Source of the DNA: CAZZNQ01 sp964655775
Lineage (GTDB): Bacteria > Planctomycetota > Brocadiia > SM23-32
DNA: 46,641 bases
Reading direction: 5' to 3'
Assembly (NCBI GenBank): GCA_964655775.1
Contig: CAZZNQ010000024.1
Coordinates: 1-46,641 of the forward strand
Position 1 is the first letter of the stretch. Each line of letters opens with the position of its first letter. The translations under genes and the position numbers were made by a program. This document shows positions 15,003 through 24,600 of the stretch, one piece after another. A model generated the notes under the pieces. The model was given only the letters and a program-made list of their open reading frames with translations. It searched no databases and was not told where the DNA came from.

Positions 15003-16541
15003 TCAGCGCCTGGCGGCCGGAAGATCGTTCCGATAGCGATCCCACATTGTCTTGGCGAACGGCTCCCACGCGTTCCCCTGCTTGTTCCACCAATGTCCCT
15101 TCCCAAGCTGGGCGCGCGGGAAGTGCTCGCTGATGATCTTGCGATGCTCGGAATCGTCCTCGGTCATCCAGCGGTCCACGTAGTCGAAAAACGCGTCGTG
15201 GTTCCACTCGTCCTCGGCGCGCAGCATGCGCATCACCAGCGCCTGACCGACCCACGAGCTGCTCGTGTTGGCCCGGCGGTAGGCGTCGCTCTGGAAGTTG
15301 CGCATGCCGTTCTTGTCCCATTCGGAGGGATGCAAATGCTCGTACGGCCCCCACTTGGGACGTGGGATGCTGCCGTCGGCATGAATGCCGGAATGCCCGG
15401 CAAACAGGGCCTTCGCGCCGGTCCATCCCTCACCGTGCATGGTCTGGTTGTCCTCGCCGAAGTTCACATCTGGGAACGATGACGTCGGCGAGGCCATCTC
15501 CTCGTCGCCCAGTAGGATGCCGGCCAGAACGATGGGAAACTTGCGGCCGCTGGCGTGCCCGCCCCAGCCTTCCCAGCCCGGATGGCCGTTCTTGACGGCG
15601 CCCCAGTAGTCGATGCCCACCTGAACCATGTTGACCAGAAGGTTCTCCTTCTGCTCGGGCGGATAATCGAGCATCAGCATCAGCCCGCCTACCGATTGCG
15701 CCTGGCCTACCCACTGCCCGTACTGCGGCATGTTCGCCATGGGCTGGTCGAAGCCGAAGAAGCCCGTGTTCACCCAGGGACGCTGGAACACACGCACCCA
15801 GAAGTCAAGATCACTCGGGCCGCTGCTGAGCACGATGCCTTCGGGCGGACGAGGCAGGTTATATAGAAGCTCACGCTGCAGGTTGCGCGAGAGGTAGACG
15901 TGGTTCTCGGTATCGCAGAAGGCGGGCCGGAAAGCATCGGCGGGCTGCGGCTCGGCCATGCACGTAAGCACCGCGGCGGTCTTGACGGGACTGTTGTCTC
16001 CCCTGCCCCGGGCGCTGCCGGGATGGTACGGATAGTCGACCCGTTCGCCCTGCTTCAGGCTTGTAGTAGATACCAGCGAGTCTCCGGGCTCCATGTTGAT
16101 GGGCGGCACGTCCAGCAGCTCGAAGCGGAACCAGTTGCGGATCCCGCTGTCGTAGGCGACCCGCTGGGCGGCCGGCGGGTTCAGCATGGAACCGTTGCGA
16201 ACGGGAGTTTCGGCCTCGCCGCGTTCGTCCAGCTCCGACTCCGGCACGGCATCCCCCACCAGCGGCTTCGGGTCGATGCCGACCACCGCGACCGGGCCGA
16301 CCACGTAGTAGTCGCCGTTGACGAACCGGCCGACCGGGACCGCCTCCTCGAACGTCCACGTGATCCCATACTGCGAAACGCTCTTCCGGTGCTCCATTTC
16401 CGCCACCTTGGGGGCTTCCGGAGCTTTCTTCGGGGTATAGACCATTTGCCCGGCCTCCGCCGCTGACGTGCGCGGTGCGAGCGCCATAAGAAGCGCCACA
16501 CCAAATCCCAAACCGATCCGTCCAGGCAACGCATGCCTCAT
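15003..16541 (-). CDS. Exported protein of unknown function
   Basis: A 512-residue protein that I do not recognise. ATG 16541 is chosen because AAGGAG lies eight bases upstream and the product then begins with a clear signal peptide (MRHALPGRIGLGFGVALLMALAPRTSA, shown only to mark its extent; cleavage near SAA). The mature part is rich in Trp, Gly and aromatic residues, with alternating segments such as WGGHASGRKFPIVLAGILLG and SSWVGQALVMRML. These suggest an alpha/alpha-barrel with a catalytic face, as in polysaccharide lyases and unsaturated glycosidases. That is a fold-level guess, with no active-site motif I can name. Downstream of the sugar isomerase gene on the same strand, it may act on an extracellular polymer. 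Confidence 0.7.
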   Translation of the reverse strand: MRHALPGRIGLGFGVALLMALAPRTSAAEAGQMVYTPKKAPEAPKVAEMEHRKSVSQYGITWTFEEAVPVGRFVNGDYYVVGPVAVVGIDPKPLVGDAVPESELDERGEAETPVRNGSMLNPPAAQRVAYDSGIRNWFRFELLDVPPINMEPGDSLVSTTSLKQGERVDYPYHPGSARGRGDNSPVKTAAVLTCMAEPQPADAFRPAFCDTENHVYLSRNLQRELLYNLPRPPEGIVLSSGPSDLDFWVRVFQRPWVNTGFFGFDQPMANMPQYGQWVGQAQSVGGLMLMLDYPPEQKENLLVNMVQVGIDYWGAVKNGHPGWEGWGGHASGRKFPIVLAGILLGDEEMASPTSSFPDVNFGEDNQTMHGEGWTGAKALFAGHSGIHADGSIPRPKWGPYEHLHPSEWDKNGMRNFQSDAYRRANTSSSWVGQALVMRMLRAEDEWNHDAFFDYVDRWMTEDDSEHRKIISEHFPRAQLGKGHWWNKQGNAWEPFAKTMWDRYRNDLPAARR

Positions 16542-16572
16542 CTCTGATACTCCTTCAAAGCGGAGTGCCGCT

Positions 16573-17325
16573 TTACGCCCGCTGCCATTCCTGTCTGATC
16601 GCATCGACACACTTCTTCAGCGCCGGCACGGGATCGGTCACGTCACCCTCATACTCCAGTGTCGCGCAGCCCTCGAACGGCATCTCCTTGAGGAATCCGA
16701 AGAACGCGGGCAGGTCCAGATTGCCGGTGCCGACGACAACATCCTCCGGCTTGCCCGCTCGGTCGAACACGAAGTCCTTCAGATGCACCATACGCAGCCG
16801 GTCGGCGAAGCGCTTGGCCATCGCAATCGGATCCTCGTGCGAGTCCAGTGCCCAGGCCGTGTCCAGACAGAGACCGACGGCCGCCGGGGCCTTTCCGAAG
16901 ACGGCCTCCAGCATCTGCGCCGACCCGAGCCAGTGCCGCCCACCGTGGTTGTGTATGCCCACGGCAATGCCGTACTCCCGCGATAGACGGGCGGCCAGCT
17001 CGAAGCAGTCCGGCACCGTGTCAACCTGAAAGTCCACGGCGATGTAGCCGGCGCCGGCCGCCTTGGCGAACTCGAAGGGGCAACGGGCCTTGTCCGCGTC
17101 ATTGCCGATGCCGACGGCGCCGATGGATGGAATGGATACCCCGGCGTCGCGGTAAGTCCGCACAACGCTCTCGAACGTATCCGGCTCGGACATGTTCACA
17201 TGCACGCCGCACAGCTCGATGCGTGACAGGCCGCATTCCTTCACCATGTCGGCGACCTTTGCGTTGTCCTTGAATCCGCGGAAACAGTAGCTCTGAACGG
17301 CCAGTTCCTTGCCTATGTCAATCAT
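16573..17325 (-). CDS. Sugar phosphate isomerase/epimerase-like TIM-barrel protein
   Basis: A 250-residue protein of the xylose isomerase-like TIM-barrel family (AP-endonuclease 2 fold). Likely metal ligands are Glu in RIELCGVHV, His in VGIHNHGGRHW, Asp in LCLDTAW, His in MVHLKD and Glu in ATLEYEGD. This spread is typical of the family, whose members isomerise or epimerise sugars and inositols; the substrate is not predictable. No signal peptide is present, so it is cytoplasmic. GGAGAG lies upstream of ATG 17325. The gene follows the ceramidase terminator and precedes the unknown exported protein by 31 bases, which suggests a two-gene unit. Confidence 0.85.
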   Translation of the reverse strand: MIDIGKELAVQSYCFRGFKDNAKVADMVKECGLSRIELCGVHVNMSEPDTFESVVRTYRDAGVSIPSIGAVGIGNDADKARCPFEFAKAAGAGYIAVDFQVDTVPDCFELAARLSREYGIAVGIHNHGGRHWLGSAQMLEAVFGKAPAAVGLCLDTAWALDSHEDPIAMAKRFADRLRMVHLKDFVFDRAGKPEDVVVGTGNLDLPAFFGFLKEMPFEGCATLEYEGDVTDPVPALKKCVDAIRQEWQRA

Positions 17326-17377
17326 GAGACGTCTCTCCGGAGGATGGGTGAATCCCCGCTCTGGTGGTGTGGAAAGA

Positions 17378-17402
17378 GGGCCGACGGCTCGTCCGTCGGC
17401 CC
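17378..17402 (-). terminator. Rho-independent-like terminator after the ceramidase-like gene
   Basis: A perfect ten-base stem (GGGCCGACGG / CCGTCGGCCC) has a five-base loop. On the minus strand it is followed by TCTTTCC, a short U-rich stretch. It lies 30 bases past the stop at 17433. Confidence 0.6.
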
Positions 17403-17432
17403 GACGGCTTCTTATCCTTGAGTCCTACTGTT

Positions 17433-18632
17433 CTATTCGGCAACCTGAGCAAACGCGCTCTCGGCGGCATCCATGATCGGCTTTTCGATGCCGTCCACGG
17501 CGCCCCGGTGGTTGACCTCATGGCCGCCTTGCGGCAACGCCGCATCGACGGGCAAGTAGCCCACGCTATCGTTCGCGAGGGAGATCACCAGTGTCTTGGC
17601 GGTGGGGCTGATTTCGCGCAGTTTCTGAGCATACTGGCTAAACAACTCGCCCGGCAGGCTCACGGCTCCCAGACCGCCGGCCCGCAGGGCCATGATCTCG
17701 GTCTCCTTCGGCTCGTCTTCCTCGCGATCGGGGTCACGGCGCCTGCTGCGTTCGCTCACGAAGGAGAGCGCCGCGCGCCCACTGGCCACCGTGCCGCTTG
17801 CCAGGGGCTTCATCTCGCCGAGCGCCGCCTGCACCTTCTTCGCCAGCGATTCGCCCATGGCCTGCGGGTATTCCTTGCCGACCTGGATGCAGACACGGGG
17901 ATTGATGTTGCCGGCACCGGCCAGCGCGAACATTACGGTCCGGGCCGCGCCCTCGTTCTCCAGGTGGTCTTTCACGTAGCCGGGATAGTCGGCGGAGATA
18001 GCAAGGCTCCTCGGGCCGAGGGTGACGGGGTGACAGCCGTAGTTCACGATCAGCGCGTCAAGGTCGCCGTCGGGTCTCCGCACGCCGATCAGCAGCACCG
18101 TCGGGTCAAAGTAGCCACTGTGTTGGCCCTCTTCGTCCAACCAGTCGTTCTGAACCGAGCCGTCGGCCTGCACCACACGGCGGTTGTGCGCCAGCTCGGG
18201 CGCGTACGTCATCGCGGCCTCGAAAGAGCCCGGCGCCATGTTGCCGTAGGCGTCGATGATGACCTGGGCCAGTTTGTCCGGGACCGAAGCCTTGTACTCT
18301 GCCGGCTCACCTTCGAGTTCGCCGCGCAAAGCGGGACCGGAGTGCGTATGGGTGCCGGATATCAGAATTGCCTCGGGAGCCAGACCGGTCGCCTCCGCTA
18401 CCTTTTTGCGGGCTTCGGCCACGATCTCGGCGGAGTAGCTGATGAAGTCGCTGGTAAGCAGCGCCCAGGCGTCGCCCTCGCCGCGCACGACCATCGCTTC
18501 CGCCCGCAGCCGGTGGCCGACCTCCTCGGATGCCTTGCCCTTCCGCGGCCCGTAGCCGGCCAGCGGGATGCCGACCGGAGGGGTGATGTCCGCCGTAGCT
18601 ATACCTATCTCGAACTCCGCTTCTGCCGCCAT
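17433..18632 (-). CDS. Neutral/alkaline non-lysosomal ceramidase-type hydrolase
   Basis: A 399-residue protein homologous to the N-terminal catalytic region of neutral ceramidases. It opens with IGIATADITPPVGIPLAGYGPR, has the metal-binding GTHTHSGPA (His95, His97), SADYPGYV, and VNYGCHPVTLG with a further conserved His. Bacterial relatives are often annotated as ceramidases without biochemical proof. ATG 18632 has a strong GGAGG seven bases upstream. The frame stays open, however, to an ATG at 18803 that would add a signal-like segment (RSFRLRVCIVGLVAVC), and the likely promoter lies only about 30 bases above that ATG. Two products, one exported, are possible. It is much shorter than full-length ceramidases (about 650-700 residues), lacking their C-terminal domain. 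Confidence 0.85.
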   Translation of the reverse strand: MAAEAEFEIGIATADITPPVGIPLAGYGPRKGKASEEVGHRLRAEAMVVRGEGDAWALLTSDFISYSAEIVAEARKKVAEATGLAPEAILISGTHTHSGPALRGELEGEPAEYKASVPDKLAQVIIDAYGNMAPGSFEAAMTYAPELAHNRRVVQADGSVQNDWLDEEGQHSGYFDPTVLLIGVRRPDGDLDALIVNYGCHPVTLGPRSLAISADYPGYVKDHLENEGAARTVMFALAGAGNINPRVCIQVGKEYPQAMGESLAKKVQAALGEMKPLASGTVASGRAALSFVSERSRRRDPDREEDEPKETEIMALRAGGLGAVSLPGELFSQYAQKLREISPTAKTLVISLANDSVGYLPVDAALPQGGHEVNHRGAVDGIEKPIMDAAESAFAQVAE

Positions 18633-18834
18633 CTTTCGCCTCCATTCTCTGTTCAACGGACGCGCGCTACCGGCGCGCCCAACGGAAACCTCTCGCACGT
18701 CAAGGCCGGGCCTGTGCGACTTACGTGCTGCCGCCGCAATGCTGCAGACAGCGACAAGACCGACAATGCAGACACGCAACCGGAATGATCGAACCACGTG
18801 CATCGTCCTCACTCTCTGTACGGGACGGCTTCTG

Positions 18835-18863
18835 ACGTTACGCTCTGCGCGCCCGATTGTCAA
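18835..18863 (-). promoter_or_regulatory. Likely promoter of the ceramidase-like gene
   Basis: On the minus strand there is TTGACA (18863-18858), a 17-base spacer and TAACGT (18840-18835). It implies a transcript start near 18828, giving either a leader of about 195 bases to ATG 18632 or about 24 bases to ATG 18803. Confidence 0.5.
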
Positions 18864-18894
18864 CGCGAACCGTTATACGCAACCGGAAGCACCT

Positions 18895-20700
18895 TCAGGC
18901 GCCCCACTCTTCCCCGCGTGGGAGCGAGTAGCGGTCAAAGTAACCGAGCGACAGCGGCAGATACTCGTCGGCGTAGTTGACGTAGGAGTGGCCGTGAGTC
19001 GGGTAGATGTGCAGCTCATACGGGTAGCCCAACTCCTTCAGGTGCGACGCCACCAGACGGGCCGTGTCGGGCGGGACAAGATCGTCCATTCCGCCGTGGA
19101 TGATGAGCGTCGGCACCGACGTGAAGGTCTCCACCAGCGCGCGATTGGGGCGGGCGGGGCGGCGCCAGATGCCGACCCCGGAAGAGCATGCTATCGCCGC
19201 AAACATCTCAGGATGCCGCACAGCCAGCGCATATGTGCCGAATCCGCCGAGCGACGTGCCCGTGCAGTAAACGCGAGTTGCATCGAGGCCAGGGAATCTC
19301 GCCAGGCAGTGCTCGACGACCTGCACCAGGTCCTGCTGGCCCCGTCCGAAATAGCCGCTGGAGGCCCGCGGAGAGATGATGGTGTAGCCGTGCTCATCGG
19401 CGATGGACTTCACGATCCCTTCCGCCCTGTCCAGGAACTGGTCCTCCGTCCCGTTCAGCGCCATGAACGCCGGCGTACTGCCGTCCGGCGAGTAGGAACC
19501 GGGAAGCACGATCCGGTACGGCTCGAGCTTCCCGGTGGTCTCCGATACAAACGCCAACCGGCAGTCGCGTTCCAGGTGCGGATAAGGGTCCTCGTCTCTC
19601 TTGAGCAACACGGCCATCATTTCATACTGGTCCATGGTCCGCCCAACGCCCTCGATAACCGGGCGCGTCGCGCTGCCCTCCCGGATGGCCTGCCAGGACT
19701 CCTCAAGGAAGTCGATCGCATGCTGGAAGTCGGGGGCGCACTTCGCAGCCAACGAGTCGTCCGATTCGTGCAGGTCGCGGTAAGCGGTCTGGAGCGCCGC
19801 AAGCCGCCCATCGAAATCAGCAGCAAGTTCGCCGACAAGCCGCACCGGCATCTCGAGGACCGCCCCGTTGCTCCAGGCTACCCGCAGTGTGTAGAAGCCG
19901 TCCGGCAGAGCCGCCAGTTCCCGGCCGGTGATCGCCGTTCGCATGCGTTCGGGTCCCGCAGCTATGGTCACCTCCCCCAGCGAGACCGGCGGTCGGCCGC
20001 CCTCCCCGTCAATGACCGAGACTTCCGCGGTCAAGTCGGCGGGAACAAACCTCCTCGAAGCCAGGTGCAGTCCCTCGAACCGATCCTGTCGGATCGTCGC
20101 CGAGGGTAGCTCCACACCCACGTACCCGGCGTGCGAGATGGCCACCCGGTCGCAGGCGGCCAGTTCCTCCTGCGTGATCCGGACAGACTCGGGGACCACG
20201 AAGAAGCCGTCGACATTCACGTCGCCCTTTTCGTCGAGGGCTGCCCGCAGCGTAACCCGGTAGTCGCCGGCCGGCAGATCGCCGATCGGCAACCGAGCAA
20301 GGCCCCATTCGTCCGCATTGTCGTTACCCCATCCGCCGCTGTCAGGCAATTCCACCTCCCCGGTCTCGCTCTTGGCCTCTCCGTCGAGTTCGACCTCGAT
20401 CCGAGACGGCCCAGGCCAGTACGTGCGAGAATAGCGGATGAGGACATGGGCGTTCGGGCAGCGACGCCGAGTACTGATCGCGTACTCAGCAACGCCGGGT
20501 CTAGCATTGAGCACGGCTCCCGTCAGCGCCTCGCCGCCTGACGCCGGTGCCTTCTGGCCAACCGCCAGATTCGCGTCCAACGACACCGCCACGTAGTTCT
20601 CGCCCTCCTGCCAGACAACCGGTGAGCCCACCTGTTGCACGGCGGCATACGAGCTGAGACCCGCGATGAACAACCCCAATAGCGCAACCTGCTGCAACAT
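18895..20700 (-). CDS. Exported alpha/beta-hydrolase esterase/peptidase
   Basis: A 601-residue exported enzyme. The signal peptide is the hydrophobic QQVALLGLFIAGLSSYAA. Residues about 25-200 form a beta-sandwich, possibly carbohydrate-binding. The C-terminal third is an alpha/beta hydrolase like those of dienelactone hydrolase and PHB depolymerase-type esterases: nucleophile Ser483 in CTGTSLGGFG, Asp539 or Asp540 in HGGMDDLVPP, and His569 or His571 in PTHGHSY. It probably acts on esters, peptides or polymers outside the cytoplasm. ATG 20700 has GGGAGAGG directly upstream; GTG 20715 is the less likely start. Between it and the ceramidase-like gene lie 262 bases holding the ceramidase promoter and no other gene I can see. 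Confidence 0.85.
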   Translation of the reverse strand: MLQQVALLGLFIAGLSSYAAVQQVGSPVVWQEGENYVAVSLDANLAVGQKAPASGGEALTGAVLNARPGVAEYAISTRRRCPNAHVLIRYSRTYWPGPSRIEVELDGEAKSETGEVELPDSGGWGNDNADEWGLARLPIGDLPAGDYRVTLRAALDEKGDVNVDGFFVVPESVRITQEELAACDRVAISHAGYVGVELPSATIRQDRFEGLHLASRRFVPADLTAEVSVIDGEGGRPPVSLGEVTIAAGPERMRTAITGRELAALPDGFYTLRVAWSNGAVLEMPVRLVGELAADFDGRLAALQTAYRDLHESDDSLAAKCAPDFQHAIDFLEESWQAIREGSATRPVIEGVGRTMDQYEMMAVLLKRDEDPYPHLERDCRLAFVSETTGKLEPYRIVLPGSYSPDGSTPAFMALNGTEDQFLDRAEGIVKSIADEHGYTIISPRASSGYFGRGQQDLVQVVEHCLARFPGLDATRVYCTGTSLGGFGTYALAVRHPEMFAAIACSSGVGIWRRPARPNRALVETFTSVPTLIIHGGMDDLVPPDTARLVASHLKELGYPYELHIYPTHGHSYVNYADEYLPLSLGYFDRYSLPRGEEWGA

Positions 20701-20789
20701 GTCCTCTCCCTTCACTGCGGAACCCGGGACAAGGACATGTTACACTGCCCCGATTGTCCGGGCGAGGCCCGATGGAGCGCGGGGGCAGC

Positions 20790-21518
20790 TCAGTGTTCGA
20801 GCAGAGATATCAGCTCGAAGAATGGGAAGTTCTTCCCCGGGCAGGCCGTCTGTTTGACGTGTCGGTGCAGGAGGATGTTGTCGGTCGACATGCCACAGCG
20901 GGCCTGCAGGTAGTTCACGAGGGCGGCAAGCGAGGCCATCTGCCGGTCCGTCGGGTAGCCGTGCTCGAAATCGCCGACCAGGCAGATGCCGATTCCGTGC
21001 TCGTTGTACTCCTTGACGCCGGCGTGGGCCCCGTGGATCTGCTGCTCCCATCGGAAGGTGACCTCAACGGCGCCGTCTCCGCTTCCATTGCCGTTGCCGA
21101 TCACGAAGTGGTAGCCCACCCCCAGCCAGCCGCGGCTCTTGTGGTAGCGGTCGAAGATGGCCTCGTTGCCGCTGGGCGAGTAGCTGTGATGGATGACGAT
21201 GTAACCCCAGCGACGGCCAAGCGGAACGTCCAGCCGGCCGATGGCGTTCGGCCGAGAGGGCACCCGCTCCACCCACGAGGTGGGCGGCACCGCCGCCGAC
21301 AACTGCAGCGTGGGCTTCCTATTCAGCGGCGGCAGGACCGGCTCGGCGTTCGCTTCCGCCTCCACGGCCAGGAAGCGCTCCGGACCGCCAGGCAACGAAC
21401 TGGTCTGGGCCGACTCACACCCCGCCGTGCACAGCACGGGCAGCGTCAGGACGGCGACCAACACGAAAACGCCTATGACGACGAGCAACTCCTGCAGCGT
21501 GAAACCCGAGCGTGACAC
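20790..21518 (-). CDS. N-acetylmuramoyl-L-alanine amidase (PGRP-like) with a prepilin-type N-terminus
   Basis: A 242-residue protein with two unusual partners. The N-terminus reads VSRSG/FTLQELLVVIGVFVLVAVLTLPVL: a five-residue leader ending in Gly, then Phe(+1) and Glu(+5) of a type IV prepilin cleavage site, then a hydrophobic helix. Residues about 90-240 are an amidase_2/PGRP domain that would cleave the amide between muramic acid and the stem peptide. Zinc ligands are His110 in IVIHHSYS, His218 or His220 in LLHRHVKQ, and Cys226 in TACPGKN. GTG 21518 is taken as start, with GGAG eight bases upstream; the frame upstream has no pilin-like leader. The next 40 or so residues after the helix are a Pro-rich linker. 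Processing by prepilin peptidase is inference. Confidence 0.82.
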   Translation of the reverse strand: MSRSGFTLQELLVVIGVFVLVAVLTLPVLCTAGCESAQTSSLPGGPERFLAVEAEANAEPVLPPLNRKPTLQLSAAVPPTSWVERVPSRPNAIGRLDVPLGRRWGYIVIHHSYSPSGNEAIFDRYHKSRGWLGVGYHFVIGNGNGSGDGAVEVTFRWEQQIHGAHAGVKEYNEHGIGICLVGDFEHGYPTDRQMASLAALVNYLQARCGMSTDNILLHRHVKQTACPGKNFPFFELISLLEH

Positions 21519-21658
21519 GTGGCAAACTCCGTGTAGCGTGCGGCGACCCAGGGAAAGCCATATCCGACGGCTCCCCGTACCGTGCGCAGTGTACAGATAC
21601 GGCGAACCCCGCTTCAAGACCGGGACCGGCTACCCGGATAAACGCAACCCCGGGCATC

Positions 21659-24600
21659 CTACCCCTTCGCCGGCTCGGGATCTTCTCCGTCCGCATCCGC
21701 CTTGTCCTGCAGGCGGAACGGAACGTCCACGGAACGCACGTGCACGTCTCGCTGGGGGAAAGCGATCTCGATCCGCGCCTTGCGGAAGGCGTCGTCGATG
21801 GCCCGGTTCACCTGGTGCCAGACGGTGACGTAGCTCTCCATATTGGGTATGAAGAGGCGAAGCTCGAAGCTAAGACAGCTATCACTGAATCCTTTGAAGA
21901 TCACAACTGGAGCCGGTTCCTCAAGGACCGTCGGATGCTCGGCCGCAACCTGGCGGAGGGTCTTCTCGGCCAGTTCGGTGTCTGACCCGTAGGCGATGCC
22001 CACGGGGAACTCCATGCGCAGCACCGTGTCGGTCAGCGTCCAGTTCACCAGTCGGCCGGTGATGAACTCCTTGTTGGGAACCACGAGTTCCCGCCGGTTC
22101 CAGTCCAGGATAGTGGTCGCGCGGATGCGGATTCGGGAGACGGTGCCGGTAGTGTCTCCCACCGTAACCGTATCCCCCACCCTCATGGGGCGCTCGAACA
22201 GGATTATGAGACCGGAGACGAAGTTGGCGAAGATCTCCTGCAGGCCGAAGCCCAGACCGACGGTCATCGCGGCGATGAGCCACTGCACCTTGGACCACCC
22301 GATACCGATCGACGTAAAGGCGATAACCAGACCGATCAGCACGATCACGTACTGAGAAAGCGTGGTGATGGCGAAGCGAATCCCCCGGTCCATGGGCAGG
22401 TGCTGCAGAACTGCCATCTCCAGAAGGCCCGGCAGGTTGCGAGCCGCGACGACCGTGGCCAATACGGCCAACAGGGCGGTGGTCACACTGGCCAGCGTGA
22501 TGGGCACCAGCACATCGGCCGCCTGCACCGTGGTGACCCCCTCGGCGTCGGTGATGCGGGCCGTAGTGCGTCCCGTAGTGGACCAGAGCTCGACGTCCTC
22601 CAGCTTGCCCAGCGCGGGAAGCACGTCCGCCCAGATCGCCCACAGGCCCACCAGCACCGAGATCACGAGCACGGCGTTGACGAGGTGGACGGTCTGCCGG
22701 CTGAGCGAATAAATGCTGCGTTCAGGGGCCTGGCCGCCGGCTGTCTCGGGCACCGGCGCCTGCTCGGAGCCTTTGCTCTCGTCTTCCGCCGCTGCCCTGG
22801 CCTCCAGCGCTTTGCGCACGGCAAGATTCCTGCGTGCCACCTGCAGCCAGCGTACCGTCAACGCATCGGCCAGCATCACCAGCAGCACCAGCACGATGGT
22901 TGCCTGCAGCCGCTGCTCCAGTTCTATGGCCGTGTAATAGTAGCCCAGCCCCGCTATCACGATGAGGCTCGCAGGGAGGGCAACGGCGAGCCAGTGCCAG
23001 AGGTAACGCAACTTGTCCAGCCATCCCCCGCTGTGGCGTGCAAGGAACCCACGCACTATTGGCCCGGACGGTCGCAGCACCAACAGCATGAAGATGCACA
23101 GCGCGCCCATTCCCATCATGAAGACAAGGCGGCCCGCGGACTGTGCCCACACCTCGTTCGGCTGCCACCGGAAGAGGCCGAACACGAACGCGGCCGGAAG
23201 TGCCACGACGGCGAACCAACGCAGGTGCCGGCGGAAGCTGCGTCTGGCCTCCTCGCGAAAGCGGAAGTGCCCGTCACCCAGGCCCTGATCCAGGCAGACG
23301 ATGCGCATGATCTCGAGCCAGAAGCATATGAACGCGGCCACCCGGAGCCCGGCGGCCACCGCCCCGACAAAGGGCGCCGCATCCACGGACGCGGAGAGGC
23401 GCCAGCTCACCAGAAGGAGCACGAGCGGCCACCGCAACGCGAGCGCCACGCTCAGCAGCAGGGCCTGGAAGGTGCGCCGAAACTGGTCCTCCTGCAGGCG
23501 TTCGACCGGTTGCGAAAGCGCGGCCAGTGCCCGCAACATTCTGCCCCTCTGAAGGAACAGGACTACCACCACAACGAGCGCAAGCCCGACCAGTCCCGGG
23601 TTTCGCTGCAAGTCGCGCCAAGCCGTCCCGGCGACGGCCTGCCAACCGGAGGGGCCGACCAGCCAACCCGCCGCCTGAACCGCGCTCTTGAAAGTAGAGA
23701 CGTGGAGCGGCGCGGTGCTCTGGACCCACAGGATCCTCTCGTCCACATAGTCGGCATACTCCTCGGCAACCGATACCAGGGCGCGCTCCGCCGCCGCCAA
23801 CTGGCTGAGCCGGTCCATATATGCGCTGTAGTCGTTCATCAGACCGTCCAGATACTCCCGCCGCGCCGCCAGCAGCTCGCGCGCCTGCGCCTCCACGTCG
23901 TCGCGCTGCTCCCTGCTGTACGAGGCGGGCAGCGAGTCGAGTATGTCCTGAACGAGAGGTTCTACGTCGCGGAAACGCTCTTCCCTCAGGTCCACCAGCG
24001 CGAGCGCGGCCCGGGCCATGTCGGCTTCCGCCTGCTGTATGCGTCGCCGATGCTCACGCAGGTCGGGCAGGTTTTCCCGGCGGCTCAGCAGGGAAAGCCC
24101 GATCGCTTTGTTCAGCCCGCCGGCGGCTTTTACGCGGTCTCTAACCGTCTGCAGTTCTTCGCGCAACTCGGCGGCCCTCTTCTGGACTTCCTGGGGCCCG
24201 GGCGAGATCTCCTTGATCTTGGTAGCGGGAGCCTCGGGTCCCGTGCGCTGTTCGGCCAGCTCGGCGTTGCGCTCGGCAATGGCCCTGATCGCCGGCAAGG
24301 CGCGCGCCGCTTCCATGCGGGCTTTTAACGCAGCCTGCTGGGCCTCACGTGTCCGACGGTTCTCGACTATAGTCTGCCAGGCGGAGACGAGTTTTTCGGC
24401 TCGGCTGGCTTGCCGTGCCGCCTCGTCACGCCGTGCCATCAGCAGGTCGCGGCGCGAGTCATAGCTGGCCAGCTCGGCATTGAGCGCTTCCAGCTCGCGC
24501 TCAAGTACATTGCGCCGAGCCAGAAGCAGGGACTGTTGAGCGCGTGCCAGTTCCGGAGGCAAGTCGGGGGCGGGCGCCGCGGCTATCTCCGCGTTCAGTT

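Noticed and set aside
22400..24328. A plus-strand frame of 642 codons opposite mscK
   Set aside because: It is antisense to the coiled-coil region of the channel, with Gln/His/Arg-biased composition typical of shadow frames.
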